Positions 17,574-25,459 of a DNA stretch of 64,000 nt are shown piece after piece (the stretch's first letter is position 1; each line of letters opens with the position of its first letter). Under the pieces are notes generated by a model, which saw only the letters and a list, made by a program, of their open reading frames with translations, did no database searches and was not told the origin of the DNA. Made by a program: the position numbers and the translations under genes. This stretch comes from Acidobacteriota bacterium (GTDB taxonomy: Bacteria; Acidobacteriota; Terriglobia; Terriglobales; Acidobacteriaceae): assembly GCA_013289765.1 (NCBI GenBank), contig JABCZI010000012.1, positions 62,001 through 126,000 of the forward strand, in the 5' to 3' direction.

Positions 17574-18317
17574 ATGAAGGTGATCGTAATAATTCCGGCC
17601 GCAGGTCTTGGCACCCGCATGGCTCCCACGCCGGTTGGTGGAAAGTCCAAAAAAAAATCGTCACCGTCAAAGCAATTCACCGAACTGGGCGGGACGCCGA
17701 TTCTCATTCATACCTTGCGCAAGTTCGCCGCCGTCGAGGCAGTGAGCGAGATTTGGATTGCTCTTCGAGAGAATGAGATTGCAGGATTTCGCTCACAGCT
17801 GGAGAGCGAAGTTAAAGACATCAAGAAAAAAGTGGAGCTTGTGGTCGGGGGCGAGCACCGGCAACAGTCAGTGGAGAACGCGCTCAATGCGGTTGCAGCG
17901 GGACCCGATGAGATTGTTCTGGTGCACGATGCGGTGCGGCCGTTCGTCACCCCAGAAATTATTAAAGAGGTAATCGAGGCGGCGCAGAAATACGGCGCTG
18001 CGATCGCCGGGCTTCCTGCTGTCGATACGGTGAAACAAGTCGAGCGCACGGCTGATGGTGCACTGGTCAAGGCGACCATTCCCCGCGCGAGTATCGTGAT
18101 GGCGCAAACTCCGCAGGGCTTCCGTTACAGCGTCATCAAGAAAGCGTTCGACGAAGCCTCCGCCGACGGATTTCTCGGCACCGACGAAGCGTCGTTGGTA
18201 GAAAGATCAGGCCACGAAGTGGCTGTAGTGATGGGCTCGTCTCGTAATATCAAGATCACAGCCCCGGCCGATATGGAATTAGCAGAGTTCTATTTAAAGA
18301 GTTCAGATCGACACTGA
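17574..18317 (+). CDS. ispD: 2-C-methyl-D-erythritol 4-phosphate cytidylyltransferase
   Basis: This enzyme transfers CMP from CTP to methylerythritol 4-phosphate in the MEP isoprenoid pathway. The 247 residues show the nucleotide loop PAAGLGTRM, the conserved VHDAVRPFVTPE, DTVKQVERTADG, and IPRASIVMAQTPQGFRYSVIKKAF. Between GLGTRM and the conserved KQF there is an extra loop (APTPVGGKSKKKSSPS) whose DNA contains a run of nine A (17650-17658). The ATG at 17574 is preferred over an upstream TTG. It is followed six bases later by ispF, so the two are cotranscribed. Confidence 0.93.
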   Translation: MKVIVIIPAAGLGTRMAPTPVGGKSKKKSSPSKQFTELGGTPILIHTLRKFAAVEAVSEIWIALRENEIAGFRSQLESEVKDIKKKVELVVGGEHRQQSVENALNAVAAGPDEIVLVHDAVRPFVTPEIIKEVIEAAQKYGAAIAGLPAVDTVKQVERTADGALVKATIPRASIVMAQTPQGFRYSVIKKAFDEASADGFLGTDEASLVERSGHEVAVVMGSSRNIKITAPADMELAEFYLKSSDRH

Positions 18318-18323
18318 CCCGAA

Positions 18324-18863
18324 ATGCCAACGACTAACGACCAACGACCAACGACCCGCATCGGCTACGGATTCGATTCGCACGAATTTCGGAATGGCAT
18401 TCCGCTGAAGATTGGCGGTGTCTCGCTGGAACACGACAAGGGCTTGGGCGGACATTCTGATGGCGACGTGCTGCTACACGCCATCACCGATGCGCTTCTG
18501 GGGGCCGTAGCTGCTCCGGACATTGGAGCGCTCTTTCCTCCTTCTGACCCGAAGTGGAAGGGCGCGGATTCAGTGCTCTTTTTGCGTGAGGCGCTGAAGC
18601 GCGTGCGGGACGCGGGATACACCGTCGGGAATATAGACGCCAGCCTGATTCTGGCAGCGCCAAAGATCGGGCCGCACGCGGCAACGATTCGCATGTGCGT
18701 AGCGCAGCTGTTGGATGTTCACGCCAATTGTGTTGGATTGAAAGCAAAGACGCCGGAAGGGCTCAATCTGGAAAATGCCGCCATCGCACACGTAGTCGTG
18801 TTGCTGGAGAAGTTAGCGACTCCTAAGAGGGCTCAAAAGAAAAAGGCCCGGAAAAAGAAGTAG
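18324..18863 (+). CDS. ispF: 2-C-methyl-D-erythritol 2,4-cyclodiphosphate synthase
   Basis: This trimeric zinc enzyme cyclises CDP-methylerythritol 2-phosphate. It has the metal-site IGYGFDSHEF and HSDGDVLLHAITDALLGA, the block DIGALFPPSDPKWKGADS, and KAKTPEGLNLENAAIAHVVVLL. The usual protein starts right at the RIG motif, but here the only start is the ATG at 18324, so 11 extra residues (PTTNDQRPTT plus the initiator) come first. Those codons are exactly a repeat of family A. A basic tail (KRAQKKKARKKK) is also longer than normal. Total length is 179 residues against about 158 in typical IspF. Confidence 0.93.
   Translation: MPTTNDQRPTTRIGYGFDSHEFRNGIPLKIGGVSLEHDKGLGGHSDGDVLLHAITDALLGAVAAPDIGALFPPSDPKWKGADSVLFLREALKRVRDAGYTVGNIDASLILAAPKIGPHAATIRMCVAQLLDVHANCVGLKAKTPEGLNLENAAIAHVVVLLEKLATPKRAQKKKARKKK
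18326..18357. repeat. Family A repeat half-element inside the ispF start region
   Basis: The reiterated units CCAACGACTAACGACC and CCAACGACC begin two bases into the ispF coding region and end where the conserved protein begins. They match the arms of the inverted repeats at 3047 and 7251, but no complementary arm is present here. Confidence 0.8.
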
Positions 18864-18870
18864 CAGCCGC

Positions 18871-19710
18871 TCACTTTTTTGCGGCGTCGATCAATGCGCG
18901 GAAGATGGCGCGGGAAGCCTCCTCCAGGTCCACGGAGCGCTCGGGATGCCATTGCACCGCAAGCACGAAGTGATCTGCGGCGGTGCCTTCCAGTGCCTCG
19001 ATGATTCCATCATCGGTGCAGCGCGCGGAGATGCGCAGGCCTTTGCCGATCTCGCCGGCCGATTGGTGATGCGAAGAGTTCACGGGGACGATGAGCTTGG
19101 CTCCACGAGGGGCTAAAGCCCCATTTTTTTCAGAGCCGTTATTGGCACGACTAAAGTCGTGCCCTTCCCGTTCTTTCCCAGTTCCTCCGGTCAGGATTCC
19201 CGCCAGCTTGGAGTCGCTCACAATCTCGACTGCGTGTGCGACTGCGACGTTCTTCCCGGCTTCGTGATCGACCCGGGTGCGCAACTCTTCCGGCAGAAAA
19301 TCCGGAATGTGCTGGATCAACGATCCGTCGCGGTAGACATTGAGGCTCTGCAGTCCATAACAGATGCCTAGGACCGGTTTGCGGGAGCTGTAAGCGTCTC
19401 GCAGCAAAAAATCATCGACGGCGTCGCGGCGCGGGTCTGCGGTTGCGGTATGAGGAGAGCGCGGCGCGCCGAATCTGGCCGGATCGACGTCGGCCTTACT
19501 GCCGGGCAGAAGCACTGCGTCGCAACCCTCGATGCGCTTTATAACTTCGGCCTGCATGTGATCGAGCGGGATGCGAACCGGCTCACCTCCAGCTTGTTCG
19601 ACAGCGCGCTCGTATTGCGGAATCGCGCGCTCGGCATATTCGCGGTCGAGCGAGTGCGGCATGGGGATGGCAATGCGGGGCCGACGATCCCTGGACTTAT
19701 CTGCTGTCAT
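18871..19710 (-). CDS. Class I glutamine amidotransferase-like hydrolase (PuuD/peptidase C26 type)
   Basis: This 279-residue protein resembles gamma-glutamyl-GABA hydrolases, which cleave gamma-glutamyl amides. The nucleophile is C117 in the elbow GICYGLQSLN, and the His-Glu pair is in QWHPE (H255, E257). PVNSSHHQS is also family-typical. Between GILTG and LIVPVNSSHHQ lies an insertion of about 30 residues (176-205, including GHDFSRANNGSEKNGALAP). Its DNA is a pair of palindromic repeats, so the repeat entered the gene without breaking the frame. The insertion sits in a surface-loop position between the nucleophile and the His/Glu pair, so activity may be kept. The gene starts 2 bases after the small membrane protein gene. 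Confidence 0.85.
   Translation of the reverse strand: MTADKSRDRRPRIAIPMPHSLDREYAERAIPQYERAVEQAGGEPVRIPLDHMQAEVIKRIEGCDAVLLPGSKADVDPARFGAPRSPHTATADPRRDAVDDFLLRDAYSSRKPVLGICYGLQSLNVYRDGSLIQHIPDFLPEELRTRVDHEAGKNVAVAHAVEIVSDSKLAGILTGGTGKEREGHDFSRANNGSEKNGALAPRGAKLIVPVNSSHHQSAGEIGKGLRISARCTDDGIIEALEGTAADHFVLAVQWHPERSVDLEEASRAIFRALIDAAKK
19109..19163. repeat. Double palindromic repeat inside the amidotransferase-like gene
   Basis: Two palindromes lie 21 bases apart: GGGGCTAAAGCCCC (19109-19122) and GGCACGACTAAAGTCGTGCC (19144-19163), with T7 between them. This pair resembles an intergenic repeat I recall from acidobacterial genomes. Here it is read in frame on the minus strand as GHDFSRANNGSEKNGALAP. 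Confidence 0.8.
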
Positions 19711-19712
19711 CC

Positions 19713-20006
19713 TTAGCTCACCCGCTCGATCCCAGCCAGCGTTTTGGACTGCCGGTAGTGGCGGATTTCCATGGTGAGCGCGAGCACAAAGATGATGATT
19801 CCCGCGACTACGGCCGCTGGAAGCGCGATGTCGCGGTAGGCCACGGTCATGTTGGGATTGACATGTCGCAGCGATGATGCGACTACGGTCCCGATGATAC
19901 CGAGCAGCAGGCTGACGGCGAATGATATGAGCGTACCGATGAACGTCACCAGCAGGACGCGCACTGGGATCGCATACCAGCGAGGTGGGTGCGGGGTTAG
20001 CGGCAT
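19713..20006 (-). CDS. Small two-helix membrane protein
   Basis: This 97-residue protein has two strong transmembrane segments (VLLVTFIGTLISFAVSLLLGIIG, and IALPAAVVAGIIIFVLALTM) and ends with a basic segment (EIRHYRQSK). No known domain was recognised. It is directly upstream of, and probably coupled to, the amidotransferase-like gene. It diverges from the gene at 20045 with only 38 bp between start codons. Confidence 0.65.
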   Translation of the reverse strand: MPLTPHPPRWYAIPVRVLLVTFIGTLISFAVSLLLGIIGTVVASSLRHVNPNMTVAYRDIALPAAVVAGIIIFVLALTMEIRHYRQSKTLAGIERVS

Positions 20007-20044
20007 ACTTCTAAGCTAGCCCGTTAGTGTATAAAAGAGCAAGA

Positions 20045-20782
20045 ATGTCGCAAGTTGCGCCAGCTATAACGCGGAGCCCCGCGGATGTGGTCCGGATGAC
20101 GCCGGTTTCGCAGGCGCCGAACGGCGTGTGTTATGCCGTGGCCGGCGAGACCTCTATCAGCTCGTTTGATCTGGAGCGGATGATTGCGGCGGTGCCCACC
20201 AAGATCGCTTCCGCGCTGAAACGCAAAGCCTATTATTTTGTTCCGCTCACCGTGACCCAGGGGGAAGAGATCCTGATTGCGGATCGCTATGATGTGGCGC
20301 TCAGCGACATCGCGGTCTGCCATCGCAATCTGAACCTGGGCGATTCCCAGTGCGTATTTATTTCGACGCGGTTGATGGACGACAAGTTTTCCGTGGCGTT
20401 CGAGTTTTATATCAATGTCGGGCACGCGCTGGTCGAGATCGCCGGGCTGTCGCACGAATTCAGCGAGTTGGCCTGGAAGCAGGCTGAAGCTGGCACGCGT
20501 GGCGAGACTTCTCTTGATGCTTGGGAAGCCCGCAAACTGGCCCTGGCCGGCGGCCCCGATGCGGAGAAATTCAAGAACGAGTATTTTGAGGCTACGTTCT
20601 CCGATACCATCTCGATCTATCTGTTATCTCTATTTTTAGATGTGGATTATTACGATCTACGGGAGCGGGATTACCCTCTGCTGGCTCCCTCGGCGCTGGC
20701 CGAGCGGTTAAGAAAAGTCGCAGAGTTATTCCCCGCAAATGCGGGATTTGAATTTGCCGTGCTGTATAAGCGCCGCAGTTAA
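20045..20782 (+). CDS. Hypothetical protein, 245 residues
   Basis: This soluble protein has no signal peptide or membrane segment. It includes a mixed alpha/beta region (AYYFVPLTVTQGEEILIADRYDVALSDIAVCHRNLNL) and a His/Glu-containing helix (GHALVEIAGLSHEFSELAWKQAE). I do not recognise a family. The ATG at 20045 is chosen; an in-frame GTG at 20027 is an alternative. Codon use is like that of its neighbours, which supports a real gene. Confidence 0.6.
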   Translation: MSQVAPAITRSPADVVRMTPVSQAPNGVCYAVAGETSISSFDLERMIAAVPTKIASALKRKAYYFVPLTVTQGEEILIADRYDVALSDIAVCHRNLNLGDSQCVFISTRLMDDKFSVAFEFYINVGHALVEIAGLSHEFSELAWKQAEAGTRGETSLDAWEARKLALAGGPDAEKFKNEYFEATFSDTISIYLLSLFLDVDYYDLRERDYPLLAPSALAERLRKVAELFPANAGFEFAVLYKRRS

Positions 20783-20788
20783 ATGTGG

Positions 20789-20922
20789 CGCGGGCGCCCC
20801 CGCCCGCGAAATCTAACCACGAGCAGACTGTGCAAGCGAAGCGGGGTTTCTTCCGAGATTCGCGTCGAGAAAGCCCGGCCGTCTCACTTACCGCCGTCAG
20901 TTGGCGGACAAGAGTGTTCGCC
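20789..20922. repeat. Intergenic palindrome pair (family H)
   Basis: The first palindrome is CGCGGGCGCCCCCGCCCGCG (20789-20808), an 8-bp stem with a 4-base loop. The second is GGCGGACA (20903-20910) with TGTTCGCC (20915-20922). Both are GC-rich hairpins without a T tail. The region between them shows no gene. Confidence 0.6.
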
Positions 20923-20940
20923 CCATACGACCCAACCCTC

Positions 20941-21753
20941 TTACTTGTTTCCTAGTACAAAGTTTACTGTGCTCGGCTGATTCGCGTTAACGGTTACTGA
21001 CTTCTCCCATGTCTTCGGTTCCGTAAAAATCGGCCGCTGGACGGCATGTTCCGTCAACACGTCAAACGCTTGCTCCTTCCCAGCCAGACCCCAGCCTTCA
21101 TGCCAGGCCACGATCTGATAAGTTCCCGGAGGGACGCCGGTGAACTCGAAGCGTCCGCTCTCGTCGGTGACGGCGTAATAAGGATGAGGGACAACCATCA
21201 TCTCGGCGTTCATCCAAACGTGGCCGCCGTTGCAGCGGAGGTTTACCAGACCAGGCGTTGACATGTTGCGCGAGCTGATCTGATTGGGGAAAGGGAAGGG
21301 CAAGTTATAAGTAGCTGCTCCGTCCATGTGAATGGTGTGCAGAGTAGCGTCGGAGCTTTGCATCTGCAGATCGGCCTTTTCAGGCACCAGAAGAATGTGC
21401 GGAACGTAATGGCAACGGCGCTGGTCGAGGTGCCGGCGCTGCTCGGGAAGTTCCAGCGCTTTGCCGGCTGACACGTTTTTGAGATAGACGATGGTGTTCG
21501 CTACCCCGCCATCTGGGCCGATGATGAGCCGCTCAAGGCTGACGGACTTCTTGCCTTGCGGATCGCAGATCTGGGGATCTTTGGTAACGGGAAAGTCCAG
21601 TTCGCGCGGAACCGCGCCGGACCATTTAATGGTGCCGGCAATTGTGCCACCGTTGGTAACGGAGATGACTTTATAGCTGCTCTGCGCGGTGGCAAACGTG
21701 GCGACCGCGAGAACCGAAAATAACAGCAGACAGCGAAAGATTAGTGTCCGCAT
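20941..21753 (-). CDS. Secreted protein with cupredoxin-like and carboxypeptidase-regulatory-like parts
   Basis: This 270-residue exported protein has a signal peptide (residues 1-24, ending TFATAQ). The middle region has His, Cys and Met in an order seen in cupredoxin copper sites (LHTIHM, then NLRCNGGHVWMNAEMMVVPHP). The end is a carboxypeptidase-regulatory-like beta sandwich (YAVTDESGRFEFTGVPPGTYQIVAWHEG). The ATG at 21753 follows AGGGAG. Copper binding is inference from ligand spacing. No redox partner gene is adjacent. Confidence 0.7.
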   Translation of the reverse strand: MRTLIFRCLLLFSVLAVATFATAQSSYKVISVTNGGTIAGTIKWSGAVPRELDFPVTKDPQICDPQGKKSVSLERLIIGPDGGVANTIVYLKNVSAGKALELPEQRRHLDQRRCHYVPHILLVPEKADLQMQSSDATLHTIHMDGAATYNLPFPFPNQISSRNMSTPGLVNLRCNGGHVWMNAEMMVVPHPYYAVTDESGRFEFTGVPPGTYQIVAWHEGWGLAGKEQAFDVLTEHAVQRPIFTEPKTWEKSVTVNANQPSTVNFVLGNK

Positions 21754-22149
21754 TGCAAATACTCCCTGATAGCCCACCGCCCGTTGCTCACGGCTTGCGA
21801 GTCGCGTAGCAACGCGGGCTTAAATTTGGGTCGATCGGTCTTACTCCGCGCGCAACGGCTTACACCGCATCTTGCGGAATCGTGCTGCACAGGGTTCGCC
21901 GAAGCGGCAGCACTCGTGTTTGCGGTCGTGCTTGATTCCAGCAGGGGGCAGTTACCAGTTCATAACCGGAATCTTCTTATTATTAAGGTGCTCTTATTTT
22001 CGATTACAGTCGAGATTACCAAGGTCACGTGTCGAGGAGATGATTTGTCTGTCAGAGCGCCATTGACAATCAGGCACCTCAAGCTTCGGCTCTGCAAAAT
22101 CCAGAAATGAACTCCCAAAAAGCTCGGCGCGTTTTACAATCATCCTCCC
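21754..22149. other. Intergenic region upstream of ispE
   Basis: This 396-bp gap between divergent genes shows no convincing gene, RNA or repeat. It presumably carries promoters for both flanking genes. Confidence 0.4.
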
Positions 22150-23097
22150 ATGACCGTGATCGTCCGATCCTTCGCGAAGATTAACCTTGGCCTATGCATT
22201 GGCGCGCGTCGCGACGATGGATTCCATGAACTGCTCACGATCTATCAGACGATCGGACTCCACGATGTAATTCGAGTAACCATCGGACGAGGAAGCGGAA
22301 TTGAGATTCAATGCGCAGACCCTCGCGTTCCCCGCGACGAATCGAACACCTGCTACCGCATTGTTGAAAAGGCAATGGCTTCGCTGAAAGCCAAGGGCCG
22401 GGTAACAATTGAGATTGAAAAGCGGTTGCCGGTGCAAGGCGGTTTAGGAGGGGCTTCCGCCAACGCCGTCGCGGTTTTGCTGGGCTTGGAGCGCGCGTTA
22501 AAGAAATCTCTACCAGCGCAAGAGCGCTTGCGCATGACAGCGGAAGTCGGTTCTGATCTTCCGCTATTCCTTGTAGGCGGGACAATACTCGGCATTGGCC
22601 GCGGCGAGCAGGTCTATCCGCTCGAAGATTTTCCCGCGACGCCCTGCGTCATCGTGACTCCGGAAGTGGGGATATCCACGCCGAAAGCCTTTGCCGCCTG
22701 GGATGGCAAATTGACGCTACCGCAAGCATCCGATAGAATGATCGAGCTCGGCCGAGGGTTGTCGGCGTGGCTGGGCGATAGTTACTCCGGTGCTCCTTTT
22801 AGAAGGGGCCGGCGCGAGAATCCACTTCTCGAGCTTGTCCGGGCCGGGATCAAGAACGACTTTGAACAGGTCGTCTTTCCTGAGTATCCCGAACTGAGTG
22901 AAGCAAAGCGTGCGCTGGAGCGCGCGGGCGCGAAATATGCGTCGCTGTCGGGCTCCGGGTCCACGTTGTACGGGCTGTTCGCCTCAAAAGACGCGGCGAG
23001 CGCGGCCATGACCAAACTGCGAAAGCAGGGCTGGGCGGCGCAAGTAACGGTGACGCTACCGCGGCGGGAGTACTGGAAGAGAAGTTTTGTGAGATGA
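22150..23097 (+). CDS. ispE: 4-diphosphocytidyl-2-C-methyl-D-erythritol kinase
   Basis: This GHMP-family kinase phosphorylates CDP-methylerythritol at the 2-hydroxyl in the MEP pathway. The 315 residues include FAKINLGLCIGARRDDGFHE, the ATP-binding glycine-rich loop VQGGLGGASANAVAVLLGL, and the C-terminal GHMP motif SLSGSGSTLYGLF. The start is the ATG at 22150. It heads the ispE-tRNA-prs-ribosomal-protein run. Confidence 0.94.
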   Translation: MTVIVRSFAKINLGLCIGARRDDGFHELLTIYQTIGLHDVIRVTIGRGSGIEIQCADPRVPRDESNTCYRIVEKAMASLKAKGRVTIEIEKRLPVQGGLGGASANAVAVLLGLERALKKSLPAQERLRMTAEVGSDLPLFLVGGTILGIGRGEQVYPLEDFPATPCVIVTPEVGISTPKAFAAWDGKLTLPQASDRMIELGRGLSAWLGDSYSGAPFRRGRRENPLLELVRAGIKNDFEQVVFPEYPELSEAKRALERAGAKYASLSGSGSTLYGLFASKDAASAAMTKLRKQGWAAQVTVTLPRREYWKRSFVR

Positions 23098-23217
23098 GTC
23101 GGTTGGCTGCAAGAGGCGGTCTGCGGAGGGGCGCTCGACTTTGCGTTCGCTGGAAGGCCGAGGCGGTCGTCGCTACATGGTCTTGGTCACAGGGTCCGAA
23201 AAGATGGTCCGGGAAAG

Positions 23218-23307
23218 TTTTGATTGTTGATTTTTGATTGTTGATTGACAATAAGTATGTTGGTTGGCCGGGTTCCAATCGACAATCATCAATCCAAAAT
23301 CAACAAT
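23218..23307. repeat. Long-armed inverted repeat, family B (copy 1)
   Basis: The left arm (23218-23250) reiterates TTGATTGTTGATTTTTGATT. The right arm (23280-23307) is its imperfect reverse complement (AATCCAAAATCAACAATGG). It lies just before tRNA-Gln. A second copy is at 26557-26638. Confidence 0.75.
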
Positions 23308-23314
23308 GGCTTAC

Positions 23315-23388
23315 TGGGCCGTCGACTAATGGTAGGTCAAGTGCCTTTGGAGCACTTTGTCTAGGTTCGAATCCTAGCGGCCCAGCCA
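23315..23388 (+). tRNA. tRNA-Gln (anticodon TTG)
   Basis: This is a complete cloverleaf: acceptor TGGGCCG/CGGCCCA, anticodon stem AGTGC/GCACT with loop CTTTGGA (anticodon TTG), T arm with GTTCGAATC, discriminator G and an encoded CCA. Length is 74 nt. It sits between ispE and prs. Confidence 0.95.
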
Positions 23389-23397
23389 GAAAATCAG

Positions 23398-23484
23398 CTT
23401 TTAGTTGTCAGTCCTTAGCTCTTGGCCTGTTGCGAAGAGCAGAGGTCCAAGCTAAGAGCGGACAGCTAAAGGCTAAGAGCTAAC
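23398..23484. repeat. Inverted repeat, family C, abutting the prs start codon
   Basis: The left part (GTTGTCAGTCCTTAGCTCTTGG) and the right part (CCAAGCTAAGAGCGGACAGC, then GGCTAAGAGC) are imperfect reverse complements. The right arm ends one base before the prs ATG, so it occupies the place of the ribosome-binding site. Confidence 0.65.
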
Positions 23485-23485
23485 T

Positions 23486-24556
23486 ATGGCCACTCTAGTC
23501 ACGCCGACGGAAAAAGCCGAGAAGGTGGAAAAGAGCGCTCCGCCCATGCCCGACGAAAAATCTGACCGCAAGCCGCGGGCGCGGGTAGATGAGAAGTTCA
23601 AAATTTTCAGCGGAACCGCGAACGAGCCGCTGGCTGATGAAGTCTGTCAGTTCCTCGGGATGCAGCGCGGTCAGGCACAGGTGATACGCTTCGCCGACGG
23701 CGAGGCCTATGTGCAGATTCAAGAGAATGTGCGCGGCGCGGATGTATTCGTAATGCAGCCGACCTGCCGCGCGGCGCACAAGGACGGCGGGAGAAGCACC
23801 AGCGTCGATGAGCACCTGATGGAGTTGTTGCTGATGATCGATGCGCTGAAGCGCGCATCGGCCCGGCGAATTACGGCGGTGATGCCTTATTTTGGTTATG
23901 CCCGGCAGGATCGCAAAGACAAGCCGCGCAGTCCGATTTCTTCGAAGCTGGTCGCGGATCTGCTGACGACCGCCGGAGCGCACCGCGCGCTGATTGTCGA
24001 TTTGCATACGCCGCAGTTGCAGGGATTTTTCAATATCCCGGTGGATCACTTGTTCGCTTCGCCGGTGCTGGTCGATCACTTCCGCAAGCTGAACCTGCCG
24101 AATTTAACGGTGGTTTCACCCGATGCGGGCGGCGTGGAGCGGGCGCGGTTTTTCGCGAAGAAAGTGGACGCGGCCCTGGCCATCGTCGATAAGAGGCGCA
24201 CTGACGTGAACGTGGCCGAAGTGATGCATGTCATCGGCGACGTGAAAGGGCGAACGTGCTTGATCATCGACGACTTGATCGATACGGCCGGCACGCTCGT
24301 GAAGACTGCCGCCGCGTTGATGGAGAACGGCGCAACCGAAGTTTATGCCTGTTCGTCGCACGCGGTGCTGTCGTACCCTGCGGTTGAGAACATTGCGAAG
24401 TCGGTGATCCGCGAAGTGGTGGTTACGAATACCATTCCGTTGAATGACGAGGCCAAGCAGGAGCCGAAGATCCGCGTGCTTTCGATTGCGGGATTGATTG
24501 GCCGCGCAATTCAGGCGAATCATGAAGAGACTTCGGTCAGTAAGTTATTTATTTAG
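23486..24556 (+). CDS. prs: Ribose-phosphate pyrophosphokinase
   Basis: This enzyme makes PRPP from ribose 5-phosphate and ATP for nucleotide, His and Trp synthesis. The 356 residues include FADGEAYVQIQENVRGADVF, ALKRASARRITAVMPYFGYARQDRK, DLHTPQLQGFF, and the PRPP-binding loop LIIDDLIDTAGTL. A disordered N-terminal extension of about 36 residues and a short insertion in the segment after QPTCR (AAHKDGGRSTS) distinguish it from the roughly 315-residue standard form. No strong Shine-Dalgarno sequence is visible because a repeat ends directly before the ATG. Confidence 0.95.
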   Translation: MATLVTPTEKAEKVEKSAPPMPDEKSDRKPRARVDEKFKIFSGTANEPLADEVCQFLGMQRGQAQVIRFADGEAYVQIQENVRGADVFVMQPTCRAAHKDGGRSTSVDEHLMELLLMIDALKRASARRITAVMPYFGYARQDRKDKPRSPISSKLVADLLTTAGAHRALIVDLHTPQLQGFFNIPVDHLFASPVLVDHFRKLNLPNLTVVSPDAGGVERARFFAKKVDAALAIVDKRRTDVNVAEVMHVIGDVKGRTCLIIDDLIDTAGTLVKTAAALMENGATEVYACSSHAVLSYPAVENIAKSVIREVVVTNTIPLNDEAKQEPKIRVLSIAGLIGRAIQANHEETSVSKLFI

Positions 24557-24580
24557 GCTGCGGCAGTCGAGCAGGCCGAG

Positions 24581-24625
24581 ATCCTTCGGCGACGATAAGG
24601 CTGTCGCCTCAGGATGACAATTTTT
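24581..24625. repeat. REP-like hairpin with T tail between prs and rplY
   Basis: ATCCTTCGGCGAC (24581-24593) pairs with GTCGCCTCAGGAT (24603-24615) and is followed by GACAATTTTT. It could act as a terminator or attenuator for prs. It also looks like a common genome-scattered repeat (GATCCTTCG...CAGGATGAC). Confidence 0.55.
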
Positions 24626-24643
24626 CAAGAAGGAATCGAAATT

Positions 24644-25381
24644 ATGGCAACGACGATTGAACAAAATACTCTGGAAGCGCAGCCGCGAGAGGCGGGCACC
24701 AAGAACGATGCCCGGCGCGTGCGCCAAGAAGGAAAAATCCCCGGCGTAGTGTACGGGGCCGGCAAGGACTCACTGGCGGTTACTGTGGATCCACGTCACG
24801 TGCTGCGCATTTTGCGGTCTGACAGCGGCCACAATACGATTTTCGATCTCGCGCTACACGGCGGAGAACAGTCCAAGGTCATGATTGTCGACTGGCAGTA
24901 TGAGCCGATCAAAGGGCATCTGCTGCACATTGACCTGAAGCGCATCGCCATGGACAAGGCCTTGCGGGTCAATGTACCGATTATTCTTCAGGGCGTCCCA
25001 CTCGGGGTGAAGACCGAAGGCGGGATTCTCGAGCAGATGCTGCGCGAAGTGGAAATCGAGTGCTTGCCTGGCGACATTCCAAGTCACATTGATGTCGATG
25101 TGAGCGAGTTGACGTTCGGCAAAGTGCTGCGCGTTTCGGATTTGCCGCACAACGACAAGCTGACGTTCCTGAGCGAAGCGAATCAGCCCGTCGCACACGT
25201 AACCTCAGTGAAGGAAGAAGTTGTGGCTACTCCGGAAGCTGTGGCGGCTGAAGCTGGAGCAACTCCGAGCGAGCCAGAGGTTATCAAGAAGGGCAAGGCG
25301 GATGCCGAAGGCGAGGGCGAAGCTGGTGCAGAGAAGCCCGAAAAGGGCGAGAAGAAGGCCGAGAAGAAGGAGAAGAAATAG
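24644..25381 (+). CDS. rplY: Ribosomal protein bL25, long (CTC) form
   Basis: This protein binds 5S rRNA. The N-terminal L25 domain (about residues 5-95: RREGKIPGVVYG-like segment and DLKRIAMDKALRVNVPI) is followed by the TL5/CTC beta domain (EVEIECLPGDIPSHIDVDVSELTFG), then a 45-residue Ala/Glu/Lys tail. The ATG at 24644 follows AAGGA. The 245-residue length fits the long-form family plus the charged tail. Confidence 0.94.
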   Translation: MATTIEQNTLEAQPREAGTKNDARRVRQEGKIPGVVYGAGKDSLAVTVDPRHVLRILRSDSGHNTIFDLALHGGEQSKVMIVDWQYEPIKGHLLHIDLKRIAMDKALRVNVPIILQGVPLGVKTEGGILEQMLREVEIECLPGDIPSHIDVDVSELTFGKVLRVSDLPHNDKLTFLSEANQPVAHVTSVKEEVVATPEAVAAEAGATPSEPEVIKKGKADAEGEGEAGAEKPEKGEKKAEKKEKK

Positions 25382-25395
25382 CGCCGTGCTGGCAA

Positions 25396-25437
25396 GAGCC
25401 GAGCTTCGCTCGGCCGGACAGCCGAGGGCGGCTGTCC
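25396..25437. repeat. Palindromic repeat, family E (copy 1)
   Basis: Two adjacent hairpins: GCCGAGC-TTC-GCTCGGC (25398-25414), then GGACAGCC (25416-25423) with GGCTGTCC (25430-25437). The second shares its core with copies at 33011, 48367 and 62711. It lies between rplY and pth. Confidence 0.75.
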
Positions 25438-25459
25438 CCACATGGTTGGGGATGGTGGC

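Noticed and set aside
21778-22149. Searched for a tRNA or riboswitch before ispE
   Set aside because: No cloverleaf or known aptamer core could be drawn.
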